From Dorea sp. AF36-15AT (GTDB taxonomy: Bacteria > Bacillota > Clostridia > Lachnospirales > Lachnospiraceae): a DNA stretch of 64,000 nucleotides. The DNA lies in contig NZ_QUDV01000001.1 in assembly GCF_003477705.1 (NCBI RefSeq), positions 682,001 to 746,000 on the forward strand, in the 5' to 3' direction. Below the pieces are notes generated by a model. That model was not told where the DNA came from. It searched no databases and saw only the letters and a list, made by a program, of their open reading frames with translations. Every line of letters starts with the position of its first letter. Position 1 is the stretch's first letter. A program made the position numbers and the translations under genes. This document shows positions 34,594 to 44,833 of this stretch, one piece after another.

Positions 34594-36508
34594 GATTTTA
34601 GCATGTCATGATGTTTCCAAAGCATTTGGGGAACACGTTATTATACAAAATGGCTCTTTTCATATAGAAGACCATGAAAAAGCAGCCCTTGTCGGTATCA
34701 ATGGTGCCGGCAAGTCTACTCTTCTGAAAATGATCGTCGGCGATCTTACAGCTGATGGCGGTACGATCACCCTTACAAAAGGTAAGACACTTGGTTATCT
34801 GTCCCAGCATCAGGAGCTGGTATCCGGCAATACAATCTACGAAGAAGTACGTTCAGCCAAGGCCGATGTCATTGCCATGGAAGCAAGAATACGCGAGATT
34901 GAAAAAGAATTAAAAGATCTGACCGGCGATGAACTGGAAAGCCGGTTGAATACTTATCATAATCTAACCAGTGCCTTTGAACTGGCAGACGGATACTCCT
35001 ATGAAAGCGAGATTGTCGGTGTATTAAAAGGTCTCGGTTTTGCTGAGGATGAGTTTGACAAGCCCGTAGATACGCTGTCCGGCGGTCAGAAGACTCGCGT
35101 ATCTCTCAGTAAGCTTCTGCTTACCAGGCCAGATATTCTTCTGCTGGACGAGCCTACCAACCACCTGGATCTGAATTCCATTGCATGGTTGGAGACCTAC
35201 TTATTGAATTATTTTGGAGCGGTATTGATTGTATCCCATGACCGATATTTTCTGAATAAAGTTGTTACAAAGGTCATTGAAGTAGAAATGGGTAAACTTT
35301 CCGTATTTCAAGGCAATTACTCTGCTTACGCCGAGAAAAAAGAAATGCTCCGTGAAGCAAGATTAAAAGAATACTTAAATCAGCAACGTGAGATCAAACA
35401 TCAGGAAGCTGTTATTGAAAAACTCCGCTCTTTCAACCGTGAGAAGTCTATTAAGCGTGCAGAAAGCCGTGAGAAGATGCTGGATCGTATTCAGCCTGTA
35501 GAAAAGCCTCTGGAGCTTCATACGGATATTCATTTAAAGCTGGAGCCTTCTGTCGTCAGTGGTAATGACGTGCTGTCGGTAGAACATCTGTCCAAAGCAT
35601 TCCCGCCACATACTTTATTTCATGATATCAGTTTTGAGATCCACCGCGGCGAGCACGTAGCGATCATCGGTGACAATGGAACCGGAAAGACTACACTGCT
35701 GAAGATACTGAATCAGGTTATTCCGGCAGACAGTGGTACTTTTACCCTCGGTTCCAAGGTAAAAATCGGTTATTATGACCAGGAACATCACGTCCTGCAT
35801 ATGGACAAAACAATCTTTGATGAGATTTCTGACGATTATCCGACGCTAACCAATACACAGATCCGAAAGACACTGGCGGCTTTTCTCTTTACCGGCGATG
35901 AAGTGTTTCAGCAGATCAGTTCTTTAAGCGGTGGTGAACGTGGGCGTGTCTCACTTGCCAAGCTCATGTTGTCTGAAGCAAATTTCCTTATCCTGGACGA
36001 ACCTACCAACCACTTGGATATTACTTCTAAGGAAATTCTTGAAAAAGCTCTGAACGATTATACCGGTACGGTACTCTATGTATCTCATGACCGATATTTT
36101 ATCAACCGTACAGCTACAAGAATTCTGGAACTGACCGAACAGACATTTGTCAATTATATTGGTAACTATGATTACTATCTTGAAAAGAAAGATGAACTGA
36201 CCCAGGCTTATGCCGGCGTCTCTTCCGCTCCATCTGATGTATGTGCACCGGAACCAGAATCTCAGGCTAAGCTCAGCTGGCAGGAACAGAAAGAAGCACA
36301 GGCTAAGGAACGCAAACGTCAGAATGAATTAAAAAAGACAGAAGAACGCATTACTGAACTGGAAGAACGTGACGGCGAGATTGACGAACTAATGGTTCAG
36401 GAAGAGATCTATACCAATTCTGTAAAATGCCAGGAACTGGCACTGGAAAAATCTAAAATTGCAGAAGAATTAGAAGAACTTTACGCCAGATGGGAAGAAC
36501 TGGCGTAA
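34592..36508 (+). CDS. ABC-F family ATPase (ribosome-associated)
   Basis: 638 residues with two ABC domains and no membrane part. Domain 1: GINGAGKSTLLK, LSGGQKTRVSLSK, DEPTNHLD. Domain 2: GDNGTGKTTLLK, LSGGERGRVSLAK, DEPTNHLD. Between them is a charged linker (KKEMLREARLKEYLNQQREIKHQEAV), and the C-terminus is a Lys/Glu coiled coil. ABC-F proteins bind the ribosomal E site and act in translation, with some giving antibiotic resistance; the short linker and coiled coil fit the housekeeping YdiF/Uup-like type. The frame is open upstream, but the ATG at 34592 has GGAGG six bases before it. Confidence 0.92.
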   Translation: MILACHDVSKAFGEHVIIQNGSFHIEDHEKAALVGINGAGKSTLLKMIVGDLTADGGTITLTKGKTLGYLSQHQELVSGNTIYEEVRSAKADVIAMEARIREIEKELKDLTGDELESRLNTYHNLTSAFELADGYSYESEIVGVLKGLGFAEDEFDKPVDTLSGGQKTRVSLSKLLLTRPDILLLDEPTNHLDLNSIAWLETYLLNYFGAVLIVSHDRYFLNKVVTKVIEVEMGKLSVFQGNYSAYAEKKEMLREARLKEYLNQQREIKHQEAVIEKLRSFNREKSIKRAESREKMLDRIQPVEKPLELHTDIHLKLEPSVVSGNDVLSVEHLSKAFPPHTLFHDISFEIHRGEHVAIIGDNGTGKTTLLKILNQVIPADSGTFTLGSKVKIGYYDQEHHVLHMDKTIFDEISDDYPTLTNTQIRKTLAAFLFTGDEVFQQISSLSGGERGRVSLAKLMLSEANFLILDEPTNHLDITSKEILEKALNDYTGTVLYVSHDRYFINRTATRILELTEQTFVNYIGNYDYYLEKKDELTQAYAGVSSAPSDVCAPEPESQAKLSWQEQKEAQAKERKRQNELKKTEERITELEERDGEIDELMVQEEIYTNSVKCQELALEKSKIAEELEELYARWEELA

Positions 36509-36522
36509 CAAACAGATATATG

Positions 36523-36552
36523 AAAACGCCCGCTAATAAACGGGCGTTTTTA
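36523..36552. terminator. Bidirectional terminator between ABC-F and DegV genes
   Basis: Perfect 10-bp stem AAAACGCCCG (36523-36532) and CGGGCGTTTT (36541-36550) with an 8-base loop. T-rich on both sides, so it serves both converging genes. Confidence 0.93.
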
Positions 36553-36581
36553 TCATGGTAACGAACAAAATATCTGTAAAA

Positions 36582-37445
36582 TCAGCTGAGTTCCGGTACT
36601 TTCCTGCTACATGCAATTGCTCTGGCACCATGTCCAATGTGGCAGGCTACACTTAATGACAACGGATCCATATGCACTTCATATTCCGGAAATCTATTTT
36701 CCACTTCTGCTTTCCATTCTTCAGCTTCTTCTGCCGAACAGGTATACGCAACCTGCAGATACATCTCCTGTCCTGCAAACCGCTCTGTCAGATCCTTTTC
36801 CATTGCATCCAACATCGTCTTCTTCGCGCTCTTCCATCCTCTTGACTTAGAAAAAGAATCCAGCTTTTCTCCCTGAATCGTAAGAACCGGTTTCAGATTC
36901 AGGACTGAACCGATAGCTGCTGCTGCGGGTGTTACGCGACCACCTTTTTTAAGATATTTCAATGTATCTACCGTAATATAGATGCTGGCCTCCAGCTTCT
37001 CACGCATTAGAATATCATGGATCTCCTTCGCGTTCATTCCTTTTTCTGCCAAAGCAATGGCATCCAGAACCGATTGTCTCATGGTAACCGAAATACGTTG
37101 ATTATCTACCACATATACTTTACCATCCATGTCCTGCGCAAGCATCTGCGCAGTAGCACAGGAACTCGACAATCCACTTGACATCGGAATATGCACTACC
37201 TCATCATATTCTTCCAGTGCTTTCTCCCATATATCCAGCACATCTCCCGGCGAAGGCTGCGAAGTAGAAATGTCTGCATCCTGAGTCAGACGTTCATAGA
37301 ATTTTTCCTGAGTCAGAGATATATCTTCGTAGAACAGTTCTCCGTCAATATAAAAAGGCATCGGAAGAACAAAGATTCCAAGTCTTTTTGCTTCCTCCTG
37401 TGTAATTCCACTGTTGCTATCTGTAACAATTGCTACTCCGCTCAT
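36582..37445 (-). CDS. DegV family fatty-acid-binding protein
   Basis: 287 residues. DegV/FakB proteins hold a fatty acid for phosphorylation by FakA. The N-terminal VAIVTDSNSGITQEEAKRLGIFVLPMPFYIDGE with the TDS motif, the SSGLSSSC loop and the C-terminal CHIGHGARAIACSR are typical. No FakA kinase is next to it. It is the last gene of the group that begins with polA and ends at the bidirectional terminator. Confidence 0.93.
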   Translation of the reverse strand: MSGVAIVTDSNSGITQEEAKRLGIFVLPMPFYIDGELFYEDISLTQEKFYERLTQDADISTSQPSPGDVLDIWEKALEEYDEVVHIPMSSGLSSSCATAQMLAQDMDGKVYVVDNQRISVTMRQSVLDAIALAEKGMNAKEIHDILMREKLEASIYITVDTLKYLKKGGRVTPAAAAIGSVLNLKPVLTIQGEKLDSFSKSRGWKSAKKTMLDAMEKDLTERFAGQEMYLQVAYTCSAEEAEEWKAEVENRFPEYEVHMDPLSLSVACHIGHGARAIACSRKVPELS

Positions 37446-37460
37446 GTTTAAACTTCCTCT

Positions 37461-38825
37461 CTAATTCTTAAAACTATGTATCGGTGCAGGGATTCGTCCC
37501 TGTCTGTTTATAAATGTGCTGCAGTCAAACTCATTCACCGGCATGATCGGAGCATAACCCAGTAAACCACCAAATTCTGCTGTCTCTCCTACATCCTTAC
37601 CAATAACCGGAATCAGACGGACTGCTGTCGTCTTATTATTTACCATACCAAGTGCCATCTCATCTGCAATGATACCAGAAATAGTTGCCGCACTGGTTTT
37701 TCCAGGAATTGCAATCATATCAAGACCTACGGAACATACACAGGTCATGGCCTCCAGCTTTTCAAGATTCAGCGCACCAAGCGTCACTGCATCAATCATA
37801 CCCTGATCTTCACTGACCGGAATAAATGCGCCGCTTAAACCGCCCACATAAGAGGAAGCCATAACGCCACCTTTCTTCACCTGATCATTCAACATAGCAA
37901 GTGCTGCTGTAGTACCCGGTGCACCTACACGTTCCAGACCGATCTCTTCCAGGATCTCAGCCACACTGTCACCCACTGCCGGAGTCGGTGCAAGAGACAG
38001 ATCGATAATTCCAAACGGAATACCCATACGTTTGGATGCCTCCCCCGCTACCAGTTGTCCTACGCGGGTAATCTTAAATGCTGTCTTCTTAATCATCTCG
38101 CACAGTTCCTCAAAGCCCTTGCCTCGCACCTGTTCAATTGCTTTCTTTACAACTCCAGGTCCGCTGACACCTACATTGATCACAGCATCTCCTTCTGTAA
38201 CGCCAAGGAACGCACCCGCCATAAACGGATTGTCATCCGGTGCATTACAAAATACCACCAGCTTCGCACATCCCAGAGAATCATTATCTTTGGTTGCTTC
38301 TGCTGTCTCTTTTACGATCTCGCCGCACAGGCGAACAGCATCCATATTAATTCCGGTACGAGTAGATCCCACATTGATAGAACTGCACACACGTTCCGTA
38401 CAGGCCAGTGCTTTCGGCACAGACCGAATCAGATTCTCTTCGCTTGTAGTCATAGCCTTTGATACCAGTGCAGAATATCCGCCGATAAAATTGACACCAA
38501 CTTCTTTCGCGGCCTTATCCAGTGTCTTGGCAATCTCAACATAATCATCCGGAGTCTTGCAGGCTGCTGAGCCCACCAGAGCGATCGGAGTAATAGAGAT
38601 ACGCTTATTTACAATCGGAATACCAAATTCACGTTCAATATCCTGACCTGTACTCACCAGATTACCGGCAAGCGTTGTAATCTTTTTATAGATATTATCA
38701 TTCAATCTATCAAGATCTGAATCGATGCAGTCCATCAGACTGATACCGAGAGTAATCGTTCTTACGTCAAGATTCTCCTGCTCGATCATTTTATTCGTTT
38801 CATTTACTTCATATACGCTAATCAT
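37461..38825 (-). CDS. UPF0210 (PFL/DUF711) family protein
   Basis: 454 residues, conserved and of unknown function, distantly related to glycyl radical enzymes by fold but without a clear glycyl radical site. Typical parts are [33 protein letters not shown] and [16 protein letters not shown]. The frame opens at 38879, inside the ACT gene, but the start at 38825 matches the family's usual N-terminus. It almost always follows an UPF0237 ACT protein, as here. Confidence 0.92.
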   Translation of the reverse strand: MISVYEVNETNKMIEQENLDVRTITLGISLMDCIDSDLDRLNDNIYKKITTLAGNLVSTGQDIEREFGIPIVNKRISITPIALVGSAACKTPDDYVEIAKTLDKAAKEVGVNFIGGYSALVSKAMTTSEENLIRSVPKALACTERVCSSINVGSTRTGINMDAVRLCGEIVKETAEATKDNDSLGCAKLVVFCNAPDDNPFMAGAFLGVTEGDAVINVGVSGPGVVKKAIEQVRGKGFEELCEMIKKTAFKITRVGQLVAGEASKRMGIPFGIIDLSLAPTPAVGDSVAEILEEIGLERVGAPGTTAALAMLNDQVKKGGVMASSYVGGLSGAFIPVSEDQGMIDAVTLGALNLEKLEAMTCVCSVGLDMIAIPGKTSAATISGIIADEMALGMVNNKTTAVRLIPVIGKDVGETAEFGGLLGYAPIMPVNEFDCSTFINRQGRIPAPIHSFKN

Positions 38826-38856
38826 AATTTTCTTTGCCTCCGCCATAGCATCCAAC

Positions 38857-39150
38857 TTACAGTCTGTGCATTTTTTCAAAAATTTCTTCTCTCTGGCAGT
38901 GAATGCTTACACCGATTTCTCCGCCAAGTGCTTCCAGTTCAGCTGTATATTCCTGAAATTCCTTAGAAGCCCCGTCAACATCCACGATCATTATCATATT
39001 AAAGAAGTCATCAATGATAGTCTGCGAAATATCCAGAATATTAATTCCGGTCTCCGCAAGATAGGTACATACCTTTGCAATAATTCCTACAGTATCTTTT
39101 CCAACTACAGTAATCACACACTTTTTCATATTCTTCCTCCTGTTAAACAT
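38857..39150 (-). CDS. UPF0237 ACT domain protein
   Basis: 97 residues, a single ACT domain, [41 protein letters not shown] domains bind small ligands, often amino acids. It pairs with the UPF0210 protein just downstream across many bacteria and may regulate it. AGGAGG precedes the ATG. Confidence 0.93.
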   Translation of the reverse strand: MFNRRKNMKKCVITVVGKDTVGIIAKVCTYLAETGINILDISQTIIDDFFNMIMIVDVDGASKEFQEYTAELEALGGEIGVSIHCQREEIFEKMHRL

Positions 39151-39159
39151 ATGTATTGA

Positions 39160-39957
39160 TTATACAGTAATAATATCCGAACGATGATCCCTTTTGGCAA
39201 CAGCCAGAGGTATTTCATCTCCCTTATACGGATTATCCCCAAGTGTAACCTCTAATTTAACCGTCTCATACGCAAGTTCTGCATAATTATTCTCCTTACT
39301 GAGATGCCCAAGCATGACACTTTTCAGGTTGTCATGTAGTATATCACAAAGAAGCCGTCCTGACAATTCATTTGACAGATGTCCCTTATTTCCCATTACA
39401 CGCTGTTTCAATGGATAAGGATAAGGTCCAACTTCCAGCATATGAATATCGTGGTTTGCTTCCAGCAGGATCGCATTCACATCCTTCAGATGTTCAATGA
39501 TATAATCATCGTAAATTCCAAGATCAGTAGCCACCGCGACGCTCTTGCCATCCGCACGCATCCGATAACCACATGGTTCCGCAGCATCATGAGAAATGGC
39601 AAATGGCTCTACCTGCACATCCCCCAGTGTGAATGGTTCATCTGTATGGATTTCACGAAAAAGTTCCGGCAAGATTTTGCCAAGACTTTTGCTTTTTTTC
39701 ACTGCATTCAGTGTGCCTGGTGTGCCATAAATCGGCACTTCATATTTCCGGCTGAATACCCCCAGTCCCTGAATATGGTCAGAATGTTCATGGGTAATAA
39801 GGATCCCATCAATCTCCTCTCCTTTGATCTCCAGGTCATGAAGTCCTTCTTCTATTCTCTTTTTACTGATGCCTGTATCAATCAGCAGATGCGTGTGGTC
39901 TGTACCTGTATAGATACAGTTCCCACTGCTTCCGCTAGCTATACTGCATAATCTCAT
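39160..39957 (-). CDS. MBL-fold metallo-hydrolase (YycJ/WalJ-like)
   Basis: 265 residues with the start LCSIASGSSGNCIYTGTDHTHLLIDTGIS and the metal motif LITHEHSDHIQGL. The SGSSGN motif marks the YycJ/WalJ group of metallo-beta-lactamase-fold nucleases, linked to cell wall or DNA maintenance in Bacillus. It lies between coaE and the ACT gene. Confidence 0.9.
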   Translation of the reverse strand: MRLCSIASGSSGNCIYTGTDHTHLLIDTGISKKRIEEGLHDLEIKGEEIDGILITHEHSDHIQGLGVFSRKYEVPIYGTPGTLNAVKKSKSLGKILPELFREIHTDEPFTLGDVQVEPFAISHDAAEPCGYRMRADGKSVAVATDLGIYDDYIIEHLKDVNAILLEANHDIHMLEVGPYPYPLKQRVMGNKGHLSNELSGRLLCDILHDNLKSVMLGHLSKENNYAELAYETVKLEVTLGDNPYKGDEIPLAVAKRDHRSDIITV

Positions 39958-40010
39958 CTATTGTTCTCCAGTCTATTGCTTTTATGCTATTTAGCACATT
40001 CTCTCTGTTA

Positions 40011-40622
40011 TTATACCTGACTTTTCTTTATGCCAAAATCCTTCAGCATATCATCCAGCTGTTCTCTGGTGTCATCAAAGCTCCGGCTGTTATCTACTGC
40101 ACGGTCGCTGTGCTCCAGAAATTCATCCCTGCTTTTCTGTGCACGGAACATATCCTCAATCTTCTCTTCACTATATCCTCTGGATAATTTAAGTCGTTTC
40201 TTACGTACTTCTTCATTGGCATAGATATACCACACTTCATCACAGATCTCGTCATAGTGTTCTTCCAGGAGAAGTGCCGCCTCCAGTACAAAAAGCTCTG
40301 TTCCCTGCTTTGTCTCCTGACGGATTTTCCGGCGGATATTTTCCTTCACAGCCGGATGAACAATCGCATTCAGCACATGGAGCTCTTCGTCATCTTTAAA
40401 CACAATCCGTGCCAGATGCGGACGATCAATTCTGCCATTCTCATCTAAGATGTCCTCTCCAAAATGCTCAACGATTTTATTATAACAGATTGTACCCTTT
40501 TTTTGCAGATTCTTTGCAACAAGATCTGCCTCACACACAACTGCGCCATATTTCTCTTCCAGATAGCGGAGCACTTCGCTCTTTCCAGAGCCAACTCCAC
40601 CTGTAATCCCTATGATCTTCAT
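40011..40622 (-). CDS. coaE: Dephospho-CoA kinase
   Basis: Last step of CoA synthesis. 203 residues from MKIIGITGGVGSGKSEVLRYLEE; the P-loop is GGVGSGKS, and EADLVAKNLQ and LEAALLLEE are family motifs. The frame opens earlier (40703), inside polA, but the ATG at 40622 has AGGAG seven bases before it and starts 10 bases after polA ends. polA-coaE linkage is common in Clostridia. Confidence 0.95.
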   Translation of the reverse strand: MKIIGITGGVGSGKSEVLRYLEEKYGAVVCEADLVAKNLQKKGTICYNKIVEHFGEDILDENGRIDRPHLARIVFKDDEELHVLNAIVHPAVKENIRRKIRQETKQGTELFVLEAALLLEEHYDEICDEVWYIYANEEVRKKRLKLSRGYSEEKIEDMFRAQKSRDEFLEHSDRAVDNSRSFDDTREQLDDMLKDFGIKKSQV

Positions 40623-40632
40623 GTATATTCTC

Positions 40633-43248
40633 CTATTTTGCTTCATACCAGTTATTGCCGGTATGCATATCAACCAGAAGCGGTACCTTAAGGTCTGCCG
40701 CACGTTCCATTTCTTCCTTTAAAATCTCCTCTACCTGTTCCAGTTCCGGAATATAAGTCTCAATCAGGAGTTCATCATGCACCTGAAGAACAAGTCTGGA
40801 TTTCATCTGTTTTTCTTTCAGCCTTCTGCTAACGCCAATCATCGCCACTTTAATAATGTCAGCTGCTGTTCCCTGAATCGGCGCATTCATCGCCACACGC
40901 TCTCCAAATGATCTCTGCATATAATTGGACGACTTCAGCTCCGGCATCGGGCGTCTTCTTCCAAACAACGTCTCCACATATCCATGTTCCCTGGCAGACG
41001 CAACCGTATTATCCAGAAATGTCTTGATTCCCGGATAGGTCAGAAAATACTGATCAATGTATTCTGCCGCTTCTTTTCTGCTGATACTTAAATCCTGGCT
41101 CAGCCCAAAAGAACTGATACCATACACGATTCCAAAATTAACCGCCTTGGCATTTCTTCTCTGAAGATCCGTCACCTCGTCAAACGGTACATGAAAAACC
41201 TGCGAAGCCGTAATTCTGTGAATATCCTGAGCCTGGCGATAAGCATTGATCAACATATCATCTCCGGAACAATGCGCAAGAATACGAAGCTCAATCTGCG
41301 AATAATCTGCATCTACAAACACAAAACCATCTTCCGGAATGAACACTTTACGAATCAGCCTGCCAAGTTCCATACGAACCGGAATATTCTGCAGATTAGG
41401 TTCTGCGCTGCTGAGACGTCCCGTCGCTGTAATAGTCTGATGGAACTTCCCATGGATCCGTCCATCTGCCTGAATAAAACCAGCCAATCCATCCGCATAA
41501 GTCGACTTGAGTTTTGCCATCTGACGGTATTCCAAAATCTTCGCTACAATCGGATACTCCGGTGCCAGCTTCTCCAATACATCTGCCGCTGTCGAATATC
41601 CGGTCTTTGTCTTCCTTCCGCCCTGTAATCCCATTTTTTCAAACAGGATCACGCCTAATTGCTTCGGTGAATTAATATTAAAAATCTCGCCGGCCTCTTC
41701 ATATATTTCCTGTTCCAGTTCATGGATCCGCACGCCAAGCTTCTCACCATAAGCTTTCAGCTCATCAGCCTCTACGCGGACACCACACTGTTCCATATCA
41801 TACAATGTCTCTACAAGCGGCATCTCTACATCCACAAACAGTTTCCACATATTGTTCTCTGTTAGCTGTTCCTGCAAAATTGGTGCAGCCTTCCATCCGG
41901 TATATGCTTCGTAACAGGCTTTGCTGTCATCAGGAAGCTTATCTTCCATCAGCAGATTCAGCCGTTCTCTGGCAACATCCTCGCCGGTATAATCACTTTT
42001 CAATGGGTTCAGCAAATATGCTGCGATTGTTCCGTCAAAACAATGTGAAACCGGAAGACTGCCAAGTTCTCCCATTGCATTCTTTACGTCAAAGAATATG
42101 CAACATTCATTCTTCTCCACAAGCTGCACGGTCTGCTCCTTCAGCCATGCCGAAGATATATCATTTCCGGTCTTTATATAATACACATGCTCGTCTGAAC
42201 AGCATAGTGCAATTCCTGCGAACTCTGCCAGGTCAGCAAATAATGGAAGCACATCCTCTGTATTCTTACAAAGTGCAATGCCAACACGCTCAGCTTTTGC
42301 CGCATCTGTGAAAATCTGTTCAGCTTTCTCTTTATTTGTAATCGTCTCAAATGCGTCCTCAATCTTATTCGACAGTTCCGATGTTTCAAATCTTCCCAGC
42401 AGATTTTTAAACTGCAGCTTCTGAAAATACACATATGCTTCGTCTGTATACAAATTACCGAGTTTCGCATCCGCAAACTCATAATCAATCTCTGCATCCA
42501 ATTTGATCGTAGCGAGTGTCTTGCTCAAAACTGCCAGATCCCAATGTTCAATTATTGCCTTCGATGCACGCGGCGGCTTCAATTCGGAAGCATGCTCATG
42601 TGCATTTTCGATAGAATGATACTCGGTAATGATCTTCGTTGCAGTCTTCTCGCCTACCCCCGGCAATCCCGGTATATTATCTGAGGTATCTCCCATTAAC
42701 GCTTTCAGATCGATAAACTCCGTTGGAGTTACCTGATATACATTCAAGACATCTTCCGCATAATAATCTTCAATCTCTGTCTGTCCTTTTTTCGTCTTTG
42801 GAATACGAATCTTTACATGCTCCGTTGCAAGCTGTAAAAGGTCTCTGTCACCGCTGATCACAGACACTTCCAGCCCCCGTCTCTCAGACATTCTGGAAAT
42901 AGTTCCGAGAATATCATCTGCTTCCAGACCGGCTTTTTCTATAATTTTAACTCCCATTGCCTGCAGGACTTCCTTGATTACAGGAACCTGCTGCCGGAGT
43001 TCTTCTGCCATCGGCTTTCGCGTGCCTTTATATTCCTCAAACATCTCATGACGAAATGTCGGTGCATGTACATCAAAGGCCACCGTCAGATACTCTGGCT
43101 TCTCCTGATCCAGAATCTTAAACATAATGTTCAGGAACCCATATACTGCATTCGTGTGAAGTCCATCTGCGTTAGTCAGATCCGGAACTCCGTAGAATGC
43201 ACGATTCAATATACTGTGTCCATCAATCAATACGATCTTTTCAGCCAT
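40633..43248 (-). CDS. polA: DNA polymerase I, probably lacking proofreading activity
   Basis: 871 residues: N-terminal 5' nuclease (KIVLIDGHSILNRAFYG, EADDILGT, VISGDRDLLQL, GDTSDNIPGLPGVGEKTA), a degenerate 3'-5' exonuclease region and a complete polymerase. Polymerase motif A is VDADYSQIELRILAH, motif B RRNAKAVNFGIVYGIS, motif C LQVHDELLIE. In the middle the Asp-Glu metal residues of active proofreading are replaced (FAGIALCC), as in many Firmicute and Thermus Pol I enzymes. First gene of the polA-coaE group. Confidence 0.95.
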   Translation of the reverse strand: MAEKIVLIDGHSILNRAFYGVPDLTNADGLHTNAVYGFLNIMFKILDQEKPEYLTVAFDVHAPTFRHEMFEEYKGTRKPMAEELRQQVPVIKEVLQAMGVKIIEKAGLEADDILGTISRMSERRGLEVSVISGDRDLLQLATEHVKIRIPKTKKGQTEIEDYYAEDVLNVYQVTPTEFIDLKALMGDTSDNIPGLPGVGEKTATKIITEYHSIENAHEHASELKPPRASKAIIEHWDLAVLSKTLATIKLDAEIDYEFADAKLGNLYTDEAYVYFQKLQFKNLLGRFETSELSNKIEDAFETITNKEKAEQIFTDAAKAERVGIALCKNTEDVLPLFADLAEFAGIALCCSDEHVYYIKTGNDISSAWLKEQTVQLVEKNECCIFFDVKNAMGELGSLPVSHCFDGTIAAYLLNPLKSDYTGEDVARERLNLLMEDKLPDDSKACYEAYTGWKAAPILQEQLTENNMWKLFVDVEMPLVETLYDMEQCGVRVEADELKAYGEKLGVRIHELEQEIYEEAGEIFNINSPKQLGVILFEKMGLQGGRKTKTGYSTAADVLEKLAPEYPIVAKILEYRQMAKLKSTYADGLAGFIQADGRIHGKFHQTITATGRLSSAEPNLQNIPVRMELGRLIRKVFIPEDGFVFVDADYSQIELRILAHCSGDDMLINAYRQAQDIHRITASQVFHVPFDEVTDLQRRNAKAVNFGIVYGISSFGLSQDLSISRKEAAEYIDQYFLTYPGIKTFLDNTVASAREHGYVETLFGRRRPMPELKSSNYMQRSFGERVAMNAPIQGTAADIIKVAMIGVSRRLKEKQMKSRLVLQVHDELLIETYIPELEQVEEILKEEMERAADLKVPLLVDMHTGNNWYEAK

Positions 43249-43341
43249 TCTAATTACCTCGTAGATTATTCAAATCTCAATTTTATAAATCAAACTTTAA
43301 AAATGCCCTGCTGTTACTCCAAGGCACTCTTATTATTATAA

Positions 43342-43369
43342 AAGGCTTACCCTGTTACTGGCAAGCCTT
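43342..43369 (-). terminator. Hairpin upstream of polA, possible weak terminator
   Basis: Stem AAGGCTTACC (43342-43351) with GGCAAGCCTT (43360-43369), one G-U pair, followed on minus by TTATAATAATAAG. A second, stronger hairpin lies 27 bases upstream. Confidence 0.45.
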
Positions 43370-43395
43370 ATTTTCATTCAATTCATATGATAGCA

Positions 43396-43453
43396 AAAAC
43401 GACCTTTCAAAAACAGTTAACTCTAAATCAACTATTTCTTGAAAGATCGTTTT
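43396..43453 (-). terminator. Terminator after the unknown gene at 43475
   Basis: 15-bp stem AAAACGACCTTTCAA (43396-43410) with TTGAAAGATCGTTTT (43439-43453), one G-U pair, 28-base loop, T-rich in both directions. It separates the accessory patch from polA. Confidence 0.75.
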
Positions 43454-43474
43454 TCCAAAATTCTCGGAGTATTC

Positions 43475-44047
43475 TCAGAATCCCCAATAATATCTCATTT
43501 TTCTGTCATATGGCACACCGATCTCCCATTCTTCTTTTTCAGATGCATAGTCCCATCTTTCCTCAACATGGCAATAGTATTCAAAAACACCGGTTAAGCC
43601 CCACGGTTCAACCAGATACACATGTCCATTTTCTTCCCAATATCCTCTACAGCAAGGCAACTGAACAGAATTAGGTAACGCAGGACATTTTTTTCGTTCT
43701 ATTTCGTCCGTAAGCTCTGCTTTATTTGCAACATTTAGCGAGGCATAAACACACCATCTTGTTGAACCGGAACCGCCGCCATCATGGTAAGATTCTGCAT
43801 AGCTCTCTTTATAGAATATGTAATCCATCGTCTCTTGGTACCTGGCATCATAATATCCGCCATCCAATACTACATTAAGTGTATCTGCCGTTATTTCAAA
43901 TGAATAAGGTTTATAACATATTTCCTTGATAATACGCTCTGCACATTTTACAATATCATTTGAATATTTTTGGACAAATGGATGAAACGATTCTGCAAAC
44001 ACACTCCTTGCATTTTCTGATTTTTTCACATGATTCCCGTTGCTCAT
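43475..44047 (-). CDS. Hypothetical protein
   Basis: 190 residues that I do not recognise. No signal peptide or membrane segment. The protein is rich in Tyr, Trp and Cys, especially at the end (YYCHVEERWDYASEKEEW, RKMRYYWGF). There is a Gly/Ser loop HDGGGSGSTRW in the middle. The frame begins at 44053, but the Met at 44047 (MSNGNHVKKSENARSV) has AGGAG nine bases upstream. It stands alone between a terminator and a 145-base AT-rich gap, next to decayed genes and tRNA-Leu, which suggests a gene acquired by transfer. A toxin, immunity or phage-derived role is possible but unsupported. Confidence 0.6.
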   Translation of the reverse strand: MSNGNHVKKSENARSVFAESFHPFVQKYSNDIVKCAERIIKEICYKPYSFEITADTLNVVLDGGYYDARYQETMDYIFYKESYAESYHDGGGSGSTRWCVYASLNVANKAELTDEIERKKCPALPNSVQLPCCRGYWEENGHVYLVEPWGLTGVFEYYCHVEERWDYASEKEEWEIGVPYDRKMRYYWGF

Positions 44048-44192
44048 ATGCATGATCTCCTTTTATGATTCACTAATGATTTAAAATATGATCTTGTATA
44101 AAGTATAACACATATATTTTTTCTTTCCACTGCAATGATTGCTACTAATGAATAAAATTTATATTGATATGTTTTTCCACTATCTGCATATC

Positions 44193-44621
44193 CTAATAAT
44201 CCTTTCCATCCCACTCTGCCATAAACTCATCCACATACTCTCTCATGAATCGCTCCCGTTTTTCGGCAATTTTCCTTCCAGTATCCGTACTCATCATATC
44301 CTTCAGCAGAAATAACTTTTCATAAAAATGATTGATCGAGGTGGTAACATGATCCTGATATTCATCTTTACTCATTCCAAATTTCGGAACGATCGCCGGA
44401 TCATAAATTGCTCTGTTATGATTACCTCCATATGCAAATGCCCTCGCTATACCAATCGCCCCAAGGGCATCCAGTCTGTCCGCATCCTGTACGCATTTTC
44501 CTTCTACAGTAGACGGAATTACCGAATCATTCCCTGCAAATGATACCTCATCAATAATCTTACAGATTCGTTCGATGTTATCGTCTGACACACACTGTTC
44601 TTTCAAAAACTCCGCCTTCAA
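44193..44621 (-). pseudogene. Remnant of an HD-domain phosphohydrolase (N-terminus lost)
   Basis: About 142 residues matching the C-terminal two thirds of YedJ-like HD hydrolases: VQDADRLDALGAIGIARAFAYGGNHNRAIYDP and SINHFYEKLFLLKDMMSTDTGRKIAEKRERFM. The intact family is about 210 residues and its HD metal motif lies in the part that is missing. Only a TTG codon is available for initiation, within the acetyltransferase remnant. It looks like the product of a deletion that joined two gene tails. Confidence 0.65.
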
Positions 44622-44751
44622 AATAAATATCCTTACCTTCGCTGTCCTTATAAAAAGAAATCTGTTCCGTACCTGTCAGTTTGAACTCCAGACTTTCAAG
44701 CAGTCTGACTGACGGCAGATTTTTAAATACTGTTCTATTTTCATCAATCCG
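44578..44751 (-). pseudogene. C-terminal remnant of a GNAT acetyltransferase
   Basis: The translated stretch NLPSVRLLESLEFKLTGTEQ then ISFYKDSEGKDIYFEGGVFE matches the last beta strands of RimI/RimJ-like GNAT proteins (N-x-x-S-x-R-L-L-E-x-x-G-F; here Gly is replaced by Glu). Acetyl-CoA-binding motif A is absent. The frame begins near the tRNA terminator and overlaps the HD remnant by 44 bases in another frame. Confidence 0.55.
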
Positions 44752-44772
44752 ATAGATGTAAATGTAGACAGT

Positions 44773-44823
44773 AAAAAAGAGAGCTACCGCTTCACGATTT
44801 TTTAATCGTTGAAGCGATAACTC
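44773..44823 (-). terminator. Terminator after tRNA-Leu
   Basis: Minus strand: GAGTTATCGCTTCAACGATT pairs with AATCGTGAAGCGGTAGCTC (about 19 bp with G-U pairs and one bulged A), then TCTTTTTT. Starts 11 bases after the tRNA 3' end. Confidence 0.92.
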
Positions 44824-44833
44824 CATTCTATAA

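Noticed and set aside
43396..43453. Long inverted repeat as an insertion sequence end
   Set aside because: T-rich on both sides, right size for a terminator and no transposase or matching second end.
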